A stretch of DNA of 64,000 bases from positions 122,630-186,629 of the forward strand of contig JAOWBW010001823.1 of assembly GCA_026119855.1 (NCBI GenBank), given 5' to 3'. Origin of the DNA: Campanula takesimana. Taxonomy: Eukaryota > Streptophyta > Magnoliopsida > Asterales > Campanulaceae. A program made the translations under genes and the position numbers. The notes under the pieces are model-generated. The model was not told the origin of the DNA and made no database searches. It saw only the letters and a list, made by a program, of their open reading frames with translations. Positions 44,604-55,015 of the stretch are shown in pieces; the stretch's first letter is position 1; each line of letters begins with the position of its first letter.

Positions 44604-44660
44604 GTATCCTTTAAGATGGCGGGCACGTCTCTATCAAGAATGTCGATTGATCCTAAATCT
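44604..44660 (+). pseudogene. AP5M: AP5M exon piece VSFKMAG
   Basis: Acceptor TTGCAG, coding VSFKMAGTSLSRMSIDPKS, donor GTAAGT. Intact by itself. A CT microsatellite (about 44705-44735) and a duplicated scrap of its downstream sequence (GTAAGTCCAAATACTT near 44661 and 44736) follow. Confidence 0.75.
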
Positions 44661-44703
44661 GTAAGTCCAAATACTTCATTGTATAATCCTTTTACAGAAA
44701 CTA

Positions 44704-44739
<36 letters not shown>

Positions 44740-44826
44740 GTCCAAATACTTTGTCGTATATCCTTTTTGCGGGAACTAGACTCTCTTTACAGGCGCGCAC
44801 ACATTAATTCACGCTTTTGAAGAATC

Positions 44827-45000
44827 ATAACAACAACAACAACAACAAAGCCTTAGTCCCAAAATATTTGGGGTCGGCTGACATGAATCCTCATATGTGA
44901 TTGTGAAAGAAAAGATGTGAGAAAAAAATGTAAGTTTAAAGAAGAAATAGGTGGGAATAAAGTTTGGAAAAGAAAAAGAAGAGAAAAATATAATGATAAA
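44827..45000 (-). mobile_element. Au-like SINE, 3' part
   Basis: On the plus strand AACAACAACAACAACAACAA followed by AGCCTTAGTCCCAAA and TGGGGTCGGCTGACATGAAT is the reverse of the tail of the plant Au SINE as I recall it. The 5' tRNA-like part is not recognisable, so it is truncated or diverged. A flanking AAGAATCAT/AAGAATATCAT pair may be the target duplication. Confidence 0.65.
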
Positions 45001-45646
45001 AAAGAATATCATTTTCCTTCCCATGAACTCGCACATCGTAGTTGGGACGACAGACTGAAGTCACAGGAAATTTTGATTACAAAAAGTTAAATCTACGAGT
45101 GTGTATGTATTAGGTAATTATCAGAGAGAGAGAGAGAGACCAGAAAAATATGGTGCATTAAATCTAATATACAAAGTACTCACTAGCAGGAGTCAGTATA
45201 TTAGAATATATTTGGTGCATTCTCGATATTTCTTGTTCAGCAAAAACCATGAGAACATAAAGCATGCATAAGAAGGAGAAAAATGAATTACCCGTGTTGA
45301 ACACTCTACAGGAGCTTTGGCGGCTGGAAAGATGGTTACCTGCACGCGGGAACTGATCATCAGAAACTAAAAAAACTGAATACCTCTAGATACTACTTAT
45401 ACAAGCTCCTATATATCAATTACAAGATTCTCGAACAAATATCATAATCCAAATCAGAAACATAGATTTGGAATATAAGATCTTATGTCCTCTTTATTCA
45501 TCTTCCTACAGTAAAATTCTTTTGATTATGATTCTTCAATTCATGTGGGTGATGGGGTTTGATTTTCCAAAATTTCCTTCCTCTTTTTTCTTTGCTCATT
45601 TCTTCTTCTTTCCTTTCATTTTTATTCATTTTCCCCTATACATATA

Positions 45647-45790
45647 CTCCCTCCATCCCAGCACAAGTAGGACTAGAGGGGTTTGCATACTAATTAAGAC
45701 AAACTAGTAAATGTGTGGTAGAAAATGAAGAGAGAGAATGAGTGGAGTAAATAGTAGTGTTAGTTGGATAAATTGAGTGGTGGAAATAAA
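45647..45790. mobile_element. Truncated Stowaway-like MITE
   Basis: Starts after TA with CTCCCTCCATCCCAGCACAA; the following AGAGAGAATGAGTGGAGTAA and TAGTAGTGTTAGTTGGATAA are the reverse complement of words in the element at 36327-37122. The other end was not found. Confidence 0.6.
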
Positions 45791-46130
45791 GAAGTTCTTT
45801 CTGTTTATTTGTTGGCTGAGCCTATATAAGGGCTTTGTGAACAAATAGAATTGTGGTTCGAGCAAAAGCGAATTCTCTCCTCCAAATGTAAAAGCACAGG
45901 TCTTGGAGTAGATACTTGGTAAAGTAATGTCGTGCATCCTGATTTAGTTCGTTACCCGTTTTGAAATATGTTTGCTATAAGATTTTATATAACTCTTATG
46001 AGTAAATGCAGATTTTGATTGGTAATATGTGATGACGTGATTCGTGGATCGATTAGATCTTTGTATGTTGACATATATAGTAGTGGATTCAAATCATACG
46101 GAGTATTAAGTTACTTCATTTTAATTGAGC
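45791..46130. other. Spacer with TATA-like word
   Basis: CCTATATAAGGG at about 45820 resembles a TATA box, but no reading frame follows. This is AP5M intron territory. Confidence 0.4.
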
Positions 46131-46132
46131 AG

Positions 46133-46195
46133 GTCATATCTGGGGATTATATTTTGTGGAATACATTGGGGAATTTCCCAGTTATTGCCCATTAG
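46133..46195 (+). pseudogene. AP5M: AP5M last exon
   Basis: Acceptor GAGCAG, coding VISGDYILWNTLGNFPVIAH then TAG at 46193-46195. Matches the conserved end of plant AP5M as I recall it. Confidence 0.75.
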
Positions 46196-46880
46196 CAGAC
46201 AAGATCCGGAAATATATTTTTGCAATTTTGGCATCCAAGATCCGTTCTTTCTTCTTCTTGGTGGAGCTGCACTGTTAAATTAGACCATATGAAATCTCTC
46301 TTATGGTTCGAAGCCAGAAGATGGATATTAGTTATCTTCATGGCATTGCTTGCAGATGTTATAGATCTTACCGAAACTTATGGGAGAAAGATTGTTGTGA
46401 GAGTTCCAGGTATATAAACAGCAAACAACAGGGAGGGGTTGGCGTTTTCCTTTTATCTGGTGCAAAAACAGGTATACTATACGTACTTAGTTTCGTAGCT
46501 ATTGATGAGAGAGGTGATGGACTTGTGGCACTCGAATATATTTTTTCCTTGTTTTAGAAAAACAAAATAAAATTGGTTTGATCCAATCTCAAAATTGGGT
46601 TACATTTTGAATTGCTTGGTGAGAAGTACTGTTGTTAGAACAACCATTTGAGCTTCGTCCGCTCTTTTTTTTTTTTTCATGTGGAGAAAGATTTTATTGA
46701 GGATATTGTATCAAATTGGTTCTTTCTCAGGGATATGATGCAGAGTCATTTTAATTAGTAAAATGTTTTTGTTTATGTAAAAGTCATGATGCAGAGTCAG
46801 AAGCTCTTTCTGTATCCTAATCTTACCTTTTGGGCCTTCAAAATAGCCTCTTACACTTGTAAGAATGAGTGTGGTACCGT
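46196..46880. other. Downstream flank of AP5M pseudogene
   Basis: Possible 3' untranslated remnant. Open stretches of 65-84 codons near 46220-46557 are not recognised and contain many rare-looking turns; I do not call a gene. A T13 run lies near 46667. Confidence 0.4.
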
Positions 46881-46884
46881 ACTA

Positions 46885-47043
46885 CACACACGGGGACGCC
46901 AAAGAGCTCTTGCTCAAGCGGCATCCCGGTGTTCCTTTTTAAACGAGAGATTAGGGGTTCGAATCCCACCAATTGTGATTTCTAGCACTTTGTGAAGTGG
47001 ACACTCTTGTAATAGAATAAGTCATTCATTTAATAAAATATGA
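46885..47043 (+). mobile_element. tRNA-derived SINE-like unit
   Basis: An A-box-like TTGCTCAAGCGG (about 46909) and a B-box GGTTCGAATCC (about 46956) stand 47 bases apart, as in tRNA-derived promoters for RNA polymerase III. There is no foldable tRNA around them, and unrelated sequence follows to about 47040, so a SINE is more likely than a tRNA gene. No clean target duplication found. Confidence 0.55.
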
Positions 47044-47423
47044 GTTAGGCTTTTTCATTGAAGCGGGGATAATGGTAGGAGAAATCACCCAAGTTTATTT
47101 ACATTTACGTATATGTAATTCGAGTTTGTTCAACGGTCTAAAGTCTATAGAAACTTGTATTACAGCATTAGTCATGATCTTCAATCCGAAAACATAAAAT
47201 TAATCAAAAGTTGAATTAGTCAGAAACAAGAAACAAAGTGTCTTCTACGCTATTTTTTTTTTCATGTCACCATTATGGTTTTGTACAAGTTAGGCCTTGT
47301 TCAAGTTTTACTTGAAGAACCATTTGGGCATTAAGTGTATGTATGTATGGGCGTTCAATAAAGAGTTGGTTTAAGGTTGGGCTTCACTAATCAAGATGGG
47401 TTAGGCTTTTTCATTGAAGCGGG
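47044..47423. repeat. 24-bp direct repeats 332 bp apart
   Basis: GTTAGGCTTTTTCATTGAAG followed by CGGG occurs at 47044-47067 and 47400-47423 without mismatch. The stretch between has no recognised terminal inverted ends. Confidence 0.75.
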
Positions 47424-47987
47424 TCGTTTGATGATGATTGCAGCATGTATTAGTTTTTAATACTTTGAGATGAGCTTTCGACTGTTGTGGAGCACCGTCT
47501 TCTTAAAATTTATTAATGAAAATTTGTGTCTTTATTTAAAAAATTAATGGAAAAAAAGAAAAGAAAAAAATAAATCAAATAAGATTAAGAAGTTGTGCAA
47601 TTAGCTGCACGCGTGAATGAATGGTACGCCGGCCTGCTTTAGTTATCTCACAAGATGCTATATGAGGAAGTGACCATGCTTCCCTTTATAAAAATAGAGT
47701 TTATCTAGTTTTAATTATAAATAATAATAATATAAAATAAATTTATGCATTGACTTAATCGAATAGTTAAATAAATAAAAAAAGTTGAACAAAATAATTG
47801 TTAAACATTTATTTAATCACTAATTTACAATGTTTATTTTCTCCTTATGCGTGGCAAATGGTAGATGACTAACATTTCGTTTATCATACTATTGGTGGGT
47901 TGACTAACCTTCTTCATAGACTTCATCCATTTCAAATGCACTAGACCATACGGATTATGACATTGCTTATGTTACGTTGAAATGAAT
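47424..47987. other. AT-rich spacer
   Basis: No gene or repeat recognised; AT-rich throughout. Confidence 0.4.
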
Positions 47988-47989
47988 TA

Positions 47990-48381
47990 CTCGCTCCGTC
48001 TCAAAATACATGTAGTTTAAGGGGTTGAAATTTGTCCCAAAATATTTGTAGTTTTGCTTTAATCTAATCTAGTCATCTTTGACATTATTTGTCAAAGCAT
48101 TTATTATCTTGGTAATTGAAATATTTCAAGGGTAATTCAGTCTATTAGACATGCATCGATTGCTAATCTTAATTTGTGTGTGAAAAATCCTAAAACTACA
48201 AGTATTTGAGGAAGTCTTGTGTGAGACAGTCTCACATATGAGACGGATCTTGATGAGGGAGGAAATGGGCATGCACCGCCCCGCCCATAGGGCGCAAACT
48301 ATTTACTCTCTCAACAAGACCCATCTCACATGTAAGACCGTCTCACACAAGTTTTTGTCCAAGTATTTTGGACGGAGGGAG
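47990..48381. mobile_element. Stowaway MITE holding a Mutator-type MITE
   Basis: TA on both sides (47988-47989, 48382-48383). Ends CTCGCTCCGTCTCAAAATAC and complement CTCCCTCCGTCCAAAATACT. Without the 152-bp insertion and its 9-bp duplication the element is about 231 bp. Confidence 0.9.
48208..48359. mobile_element. Mutator-type MITE, mini relative of family C (152 bp, 9-bp TSD)
   Basis: Exact 9-bp duplication CAAGTATTT at 48199-48207 and 48360-48368. Ends: AGTCTTGTGTGAGACAGTCT and complement AAACTTGTGTGAGACGGTCT, then GAGACGGATCTTG versus GAGATGGGTCTTG. The words ACTTGTGTG and GAGACGGATC are shared with the ends of the elements at 4683-5673 and 49255-50395. Confidence 0.88.
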
Positions 48382-48414
48382 TACCAATATTGTAACTTAA
48401 TGAACCTTGTCTTA

Positions 48415-48835
48415 TGTGGCGTTTATTTTTTTTAAGTGTTAAGTCCTGAAATCTGAATGCATATCTGAATTGATAAGAGGCAGCGTCTGAAAGCTGATTT
48501 CTGAATTATTCAAACTGTTTGATTATTCGTCTGAATACACATCTGAATTTAGGATTACGACATTGAATGAAGTAGAAAAATGACGTGAATAGTTGTTTAT
48601 ATAGTGTTTTAGTTGGATATCTTTAGAATTATGAGTTTAAGAAAAAATATAAATTGAAAAAAAATCAATTCAGAGGCAAATCAGACTTCATTTTAGGTCT
48701 GAACATTAAGAGGCAATTCAGATGCTTTTAGATCTGAATCTGGAAAAAAAAAAACAGACTTAATGCCTCTTAAGGTCTGACTCTCTCAGACATTCATCCC
48801 ATTAAGTGGCTCTGAATGGAAAAACAAACAAGGCC
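48415..48835. mobile_element. Possible PIF/Harbinger-like MITE (421 bp)
   Basis: TTA flanks at 48412-48414 and 48836-48838. The ends are weakly inverted (GGCGTTTATTTTT versus complement GGCCTTGTTTGTTTTT). Inside, CTGAATG/CATTCAG and TCAGACT/AGTCTGA words recur in both directions. Confidence 0.5.
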
Positions 48836-48931
48836 TTAAAGACATAGGCCGGAAAGGTAAAAGGGTTCGAACCCTTACTCCTGTTGATTTTTAAAGAATT
48901 TTTAACAGCTAAAAAATTTAAAAAAATCATA

Positions 48932-49168
48932 CTCTTTCCGTCCCGATTTAAGGTTGCTACGTTGACTATGCACGAGGATTAAGAAAAAGTAAATGTTGTG
49001 AGTGTGAAAAGTAAAGTAAGAGAGAGAAAGTGGGTAGAGAGTTTTTTGTTGTGAGAATGACAAGTGGATCGCATTTTTCATTTTAGGTAATAAAGTAAAG
49101 TAAAAACTTTAAATTGAAATATATTAGAAAAAAAATAAGAACCTTAGATTAAATTAAGAAAGAAGAAG
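48932..49168. mobile_element. Stowaway-like MITE (237 bp)
   Basis: TA flanks. Left CTCTTTCCGTCCCGATTTAA, right complement CTTCTTCTTTCTTAATTTAA then GGTT; inverted match over about 30 bases with mismatches. Confidence 0.7.
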
Positions 49169-49254
49169 TAACTTATACTGGACAATGACAAGTTATTGTC
49201 ATGAGTGGGATGGAGTTGTGGAGTTAGAATTGATACACATATGCACACACAAAA

Positions 49255-50395
49255 GACAAAAACTTGTAAGAACATCATGACCCGTCTTATAGCAGAGACG
49301 GTTTTTGACCCATGGCCTAGATCCATGACCCACATGCCAAATTATTTATTTATTTTATTTATTTTTTTATTTATTTATTTTTTTTTTGTTTTTTTTCGGT
49401 TTGTCAAAAATAATAGTTACTATAACTAAATGTAACAAACGTGTTACTTATATGTAACAGTTTGTATACATAAAAGTAATACAAATATACAGAAAAGTAA
49501 CAGTGTTATTTTTATGTTTTATTCGTTTGCCAAAAGTAATACTTATTACAACTAAAATGTAACGAACGTGTTACTTATATGTAACAGTGTTTATACATAA
49601 TTGTAACACATATGCATAGAAAAGTAATAATTCAACTATTTACACTTTAGAACTAAAAACACTTGTGTTAGTAACATTGTAAAAATACAAAAAGTAACAA
49701 TTTTTATAAACGAATGTTACATTTTACTTGTATAATAACATTGTAAAACAGTTATGTTTGCTTGTATAATAGTATATCTATTTGTTTTCAAATAATAAGT
49801 TACATGGGTTCAATTTATCATGATACATGTAAAAGTATTACATTATCTATAAAAATCTGTTACAATTTCATCTACTAAAGTGTTACATTTACTTATACAA
49901 ATAATTACATTCATGTATATAAGTTGTTATTTTTCAAATGTTACTTTCTTTTAAAAAGTAAATCAAAATACTCAAAAATAAAAAATATTCTGGAAAAACA
50001 CTATTACATTTCAGTATAACGATAATTACATTTAGTTATTGTTAGTGTTACACGTATTTATAGTTAGTATTACAGTTGAAAGATGAGTAAAATGAGCTAT
50101 TTTTTTGTAAAACTGGTGTTACGTTTACTTATAAACAATGTTACTTTATAAGTAACACAGTTGTTACATTTAGTTGTACTAAGTATTACTTTTGGCAAAC
50201 GAAAAAACAGTCAAAATATATATATATATAAAAACAAAAAAAGAGGCGGATTTTTTTTCTGTGATTTTTTTTGGGCCAATGAGTTGCTGCCACGTGGCAG
50301 ATTTTGAGTGGAGCATGGGTTGGGATCCTACGCTTCGCGGAAAATGTTGTACTCGGGTATGAGACGGATCTAAGTATTCTCACTAGAGACCACCC
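49255..50395. mobile_element. Mutator-type non-autonomous element, family C copy 2 (1141 bp, 9-bp TSD)
   Basis: Exact 9-bp duplication CACACAAAA at 49246-49254 and 50396-50404. It is an inverted, closely related copy of 4683-5673: shared start GACAAAAACTTGT, then CCGTCT...GAGACGG, GTTTGCCAAAAGTAATACTT, and CTGCCACGTGGCAG near 50288. The inside is TGTAAC/GTTACA-rich. No protein frame. Confidence 0.9.
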
Positions 50396-50404
50396 CACAC
50401 AAAA

Positions 50405-50720
50405 TCACACACGAGAATAAAAATAAAAAAAATGATGATTGGAAGGAGTGGGAGGAATCAAGAAGAAGAGATTTGAGTTTGGTTAAAGGCACGGGGGGTA
50501 ATAATGTGGCGTGTGAGGGTTTCATCTTAATCCAGCTAACAGATTTCATCACTCTGTATCTGTTTTGGAAGGGCTCGAGGTCACAATTGTGCTACTCCTT
50601 TTATTTCTAAATGAAGGTTCATTTTAAAGAAATTTTTATCTCAATTAAATTGATTTTTTTTTTAAAATAACTTTGTTCTTAATTATTTTTTTGGCTATTT
50701 TTTTTAATCACTAATCTCTT
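50405..50720. other. Spacer
   Basis: AT-rich sequence between family C copy 2 and the copia solo LTR; no gene seen. Confidence 0.4.
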
Positions 50721-50781
50721 TATACTTGTTGGAAAAATAGTGTATTTTTGTGTATTATGGGAAGGAAATATGATTTATTTT

Positions 50782-53455
50782 TGTAACACCCCGAATTTTC
50801 TTAATGTATCTTGAGCATTTAATGGCATTTAATATCAATAAATAACAATAATAAATACTTCAATTTAGGGTTCACAACAGCCCCTTAATTAACCATAAAT
50901 TCAAAACAATAGCGGAAGCGTAACTTAAACATGTCTTGGTAGGCAACAACCTTAACCTTCAATGTACTTCAACTTACATCAAATAAATAAGCGTACTTAA
51001 AACTACTAAATTAAAAATCTTCAATCCACCGTCTTCCCACGGCTACTTTCCTTGTCTTGTCCTTCTACTTAAATCCTGAAAACAAAATTTATAGAGAAGG
51101 GATGAGCGAACGAATGCTCAGTAAGTTCATACGTGGCCTCTCCGGTTACTAAGGAGAGACGACCAGAACGAATACTTAGAATAACTTTTCAAAGATAGGT
51201 TCAGTTACTTTTGGATTCAAGGCTGCAGAACAATACAGTCTTATTACTTTTAAGATTTCACTTTCAAAGGATTATGGCACTACAATCCAAAGGGATTCAT
51301 TCAAGTTTCCGTCAATTCCTTGGTAACGTACATTATAACCTCAATGCCAAAGGTACAATTTGTACACCTAGCTTCTTCAGCCAATAGTGTGGGTCGAAAC
51401 ATATATGGTATCCACACACATATGCTCGGGGTCTAGAATCATCCTTGTAATCAGACAATTCCTGAGAGAAGGCATGTGATCACTCATGCAATCCCTAGTT
51501 TAAGGACGAGTCTTTTCTAACTGGACTGTCCGTCAATGTCTTTTCTAACTGGACATTGGATGCCTTAACAAGTAAGTAGTTAACTTACAAGTTAAAATTA
51601 GAACATACCATGGTACAAGTATGTGATACAAGTTTCAAACTTCGATACTTAGTAGATCGATGGGGACATCACTAAGTATAGATTATTTCAAGGAACGTTT
51701 AATAACGCAGAGTTCATTCAAATACTATCATGCCATACTGATAGCTGTCTTTAGAAAGAAATACCGAATTCCAATAAACAGGAGTTCAAATACTTGTAAG
51801 GAACGTAATCCCTTACCTGAATTGCTTTTTCCTCGCAATCTCCCTCTGTGCAAATCTACAAGGCACGGAGTAATTTACTTTAGTACTCTCTACATTGTTA
51901 ACTATTTCTTCTTAGTTAACTGAGAGATGCAGCAGTTTAACTTCGTTACTTCTTTCTTAACGTTTAAGTTTCTGACTTTAATTTACTAGTCAGTCCTTTA
52001 ACTTTATGTAATTGCAATTAAGTCCTCTAACTTTGGGTTAATTACAATTTGGTCCCTCAACTTTGGGTTAATTGCAAATTGGTCCTTCAACTTTGGATTA
52101 ATTGCAAATTAGTCCTTCAACTTTCCTTTAATTACAATTTAGTCCTTCAACTTTGGATTAATTGTAAATTAGTCCTTCAATTTTAATTCAATTGCAATTT
52201 AGTCCTTCCACTTTGGATTAATTGCAGATTAGTCCTTCAACTTTCCTTTAATTACAGAAAGGTCCTTGGACTTTGGTTTTTGTTCATAAGGTCCCCTAAG
52301 TTTCTCTTTTCAATCACTTAGGCCCTTCTAACTTCAAAGGTTTCCTTTTATTCCTTATAACTTTAATTCTTTTCAGTTTAGTCCTTTTCTGTTAGGAAAC
52401 TAACTGAAATTTCTAATCTTTTTCTTTCTCGTTAACTTTTTAATTTTGAAGGTCTTCCAAGGGTTTATTCTATTTCCTCAAGTTACTTTTCTAACTTGTT
52501 AATAATTCTTCTAACGATTTTGCTTCTTTCCATTAGAAACTTAATGAAAACACTAACTTTCCGTCTCAATTCTTAACCTTTTCAATCAAGAATCAACACC
52601 CACTTGATATAACCAAAGCCGAATCATACTCATTATGGTTCATCGATTTTTGATCAACTTTTCTAATTCTTACAATTTTTCTAAGTTCCCAAACATCAAT
52701 CTTTATTCATAATCAATAAACACAATTCATTAAAATCAACAAAGCAATTTTTCAATTGATCTAGGCCATTCGGCCGAAACATATTCAAGGGAAATCCATA
52801 ATTTTTTCTTCTTTTGATAAACCCAATTCAACCTCAATGATTTATGTGTTCAATCCCAAGTCATGGTATAATATAAATCAATTCAATCCATGATTATATA
52901 ATCAATCAAAAAGAAAAAAAAACGAATTTAACTAGTATCAAGATTACTACTTTTGTTTTCTCCATAGCATCTAGATCACTCCATTAACCTTTAAATTTTG
53001 ATCATAAATCCTTAGCATACAAACCCTAATACTTGTATTCTTAAAACATGCATAACTTATGTTTTAAACATCCAAATCCAATGAAATAAATTTTAGGATG
53101 TGAGTTTCGATATTACCTTGAGTTAGAACGGATTAATCTTCAAGAACAATGGCTGAAATTTTTCTTCTTCCCCCTCCCCAGGATCGGCCGGCGGCTTCTT
53201 GAAGAACTAGGGTTTTGTTTTTCTTTTTTTTTTTTTTTTTTGAGTTTATGATTATAATGAATTTCCTAAGTTGACAAACTCATTTATTTATACCTTGGGT
53301 TGATTCCTATTTGGGTTGGGTTACTAATACAAATTTTGGCCCATCTAATTATTTGGCCCACTTCTTTCAATTACTTTATATCTTCTAATTATTGTTTAAT
53401 TAACTTTGTAAAACCGAAAAATAAAATACAAAAATAAAAAAATCCGGCTATTACA
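50782..53455 (-). repeat. Gypsy (Tekay-like) solo LTR nested in the copia solo LTR (2674 bp)
   Basis: Plus-strand ends TGTAACACCCCG and CGGCTATTACA, flanked by exact ATTTT (50777-50781, 53456-53460). End sequences and the block GATGAGCGAACGAATGCTCA (about 51102) show kinship with the LTRs of 3356-13063, implying minus orientation. Long AT-rich body with a tandem array. Confidence 0.9.
51985..52265. repeat. 30-bp tandem array in the gypsy solo LTR
   Basis: Nine or so copies of AGTCCTTCAACTTTGGATTA plus ATTGCAAATT, unit 30 bp, with drift at both ends. Confidence 0.9.
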
Positions 53456-53781
53456 ATTTTCGTGATAAATAATTTGTCGAATGACAAAATTGTTTGTGGG
53501 TTTGTGTTCTACTCCATGAGACCATTGAGATAATGTATTCATTTGTCCAATTTGGTATTGGGATGAATGAGATACAAAGGCTTGAAGTTGGTGGGTTGAA
53601 ATGGGGATATTGAGTTTATCCCACATTGGAAAGAAATGTGAAAGAAATCTAGTATAAAGCCTTGGGCACTTTAGTAGTGTTCAAGCTTGTATAACATAGA
53701 TGCTCTCTCTCATGCGCAAGGGGGTGCAAATCATGGACCCAAATTGGCTTGGGGCCATCGAACTCATGTCAGTCAAATTTT

Positions 53782-54112
53782 TGCCTCTCATCCCATCTGA
53801 ACTGGAATGCCAAGTGAAAAGTCAGTCTTTATCTTATCCCTGAATTAAGGATTGGGTTTATCCTTTAATTAATTAATCCTAAATTTTTTTTTGCCTCATC
53901 CCACTGAACTGGAATGCCAAGTGAAAAGTCAGTCTTTATCTCTTATCCCTGAATTAATTAAGGATTGGTTTATCCTTTTAATTAATTAATTCTAATTTTT
54001 TTTTTGCCTCATCCCATCTGAACTGGAATGCCAAGTGAAAAGTCAGTCTTTATCTCTTATCCCTGAATTAATTAAGGATTGGGTTTATCCTTTTAATTAA
54101 TTAATTTTCGGA
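53782..54112. repeat. About 110-bp tandem repeat, three copies
   Basis: Copies start at 53782, 53892 and 54005 with TGCCTC(T)CATCCCA, and share GGAATGCCAAGTGAAAAGTC and TTAATTAATTAAT tails. Spacing is 110 and 113 bp. Located inside the copia solo LTR. Confidence 0.92.
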
Positions 54113-54769
54113 TGTTCTTTGCATCAAACCAGTGCAAGAACACAAGAAAAATACACATTGTTTTCCAGCATTCTCTCACAGTCTCTCTCTTGTTGCATTT
54201 TGTTCATTCCTCATTTGGCCTCCTGTATTGCATACTCGTGGTGATACTGTCCAGGCACTGAATTCAATTCGCCGGAGTCTCTTAGTGCAGGGAAGCATCC
54301 GGTTCGTGCGAGTTATCCTGTGAGACTAGCGTCCGATAGCAACCTCAAGCACTCACAGTGAGGGGGCGAATAAGTCTTAAGGACAGTGTGTTCAACACAC
54401 GGCTCGGCACAAAACATTCAGTCTAGTTTCTGTTTATCTATTCTCCAGTTTATTAATTATGTATTTGTTATTTATTCTGTAATTCGAGTTCTTTTTTGTA
54501 GAATTTTCCTAACAATACTTGCAAAATTAAACTTTTTGAAAGAAAACTACATGATTATATATATGAATCTTTACCACTTAATTATATAAATGTAAAGATT
54601 TTCAGATTTTCTTTAAAATAAAATTTAAACATTTGTTTGAAAATAGATATAGTATAAAATAACCACTCCAACCACGTATATCAGTTGCATCTGCATAGAT
54701 AAATAAAATTACAAAAAGGCAAAAATGGGCATTCTAAAATGTCTGTTTGCTTCTTCCTACAATCACCTT

Positions 54770-54777
<8 letters not shown>

Positions 54778-54818
<41 letters not shown>
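54778..54818. repeat. (GA)n microsatellite
   Basis: About twenty GA units after a short GT run. Confidence 0.95.
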
Positions 54819-54819
<1 letters not shown>

Positions 54820-54999
54820 TTGGGGATGTGTTGTCTGTGGGGGCAGTAACTTTTTTTTTTTCGAGAGAGACTGTGGGGGCAGTAACTTAAGAGTGAAAAG
54901 AAGCTTGATTATTAGCACTTGAAGTTGAAACTCACTAACATGTCTAATTGCTTCTTCCTACAATCACCTTTGCCACCTATTGATCAATCATTTTGTGGA

Positions 55000-55015
55000 C
55001 CCCCCCCCCCCCCCC
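55000..55015. repeat. C16 run
   Basis: Uninterrupted run of 16 C. Confidence 0.95.

Larger units (their letters stand above)
37697..46195 (+). pseudogene. AP5M: AP-5 complex subunit mu (AP5M) pseudogene
   Basis: A decayed plant gene for the medium subunit of the AP-5 adaptor complex, which sorts endosomal cargo. Exon-like pieces lie in the right order: 37697-37755 (MPSNCSIRATLILD), 40511-40835 (EGSARGFGLRVTLSIEG, VLVLPLVEPYHLKAYARMCR), 41704-41865 (AKPMAAPVAASNTSGP, SDAPKIGSRAASKD), 41987-42878 (DRKQPAWKPYIYKGRQRIL to EEPFCWQSYKYAK), 44604-44660 (VSFKMAGTSLSRMSIDPKS) and 46133-46195 (VISGDYILWNTLGN, stop). Donor and acceptor sites are mostly kept. The 41987-42878 exon has at least three frame changes (near 42140, 42240 and 42610), exon 2 is damaged at its end, and pieces between exons 1 and 2, 2 and 3, and before the last are not found. 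Introns are filled with hAT elements. Recognition rests on memory of the plant family. Confidence 0.85.
50727..54514 (+). repeat. Copia-type solo LTR split by a gypsy solo LTR
   Basis: Starts TGTTGGAAAA, ends TTTTCCTAACA, flanked by exact 5-bp duplication ATACT (50722-50726, 54515-54519). Without the nested 2674-bp LTR and its 5-bp duplication it is about 1109 bp. A TATA-like word AGTATAAAGCC (about 53651) sits mid-way, with a plausible transcript region GCCTTGGGCAC after it. No internal coding sequence, hence solo. Confidence 0.88.

Noticed and set aside
45820..45831. TATA-like CCTATATAAGGG as a host promoter
   Set aside because: No reading frame or transcript-like sequence follows; it lies in AP5M intron remains.
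46905..46970. tRNA gene suggested by A-box and B-box words
   Set aside because: No cloverleaf can be drawn around them; a tRNA-derived SINE fits better.
48855..48880. B-box-like GGGTTCGAACCC near 48863
   Set aside because: No A-box at the right distance and no tRNA fold.
53480..54514. A copia LTR starting near 53487 (TGTTTGTGG)
   Set aside because: No target duplication there; the true start at 50727 with ATACT on both sides explains it once the nested gypsy LTR is removed.
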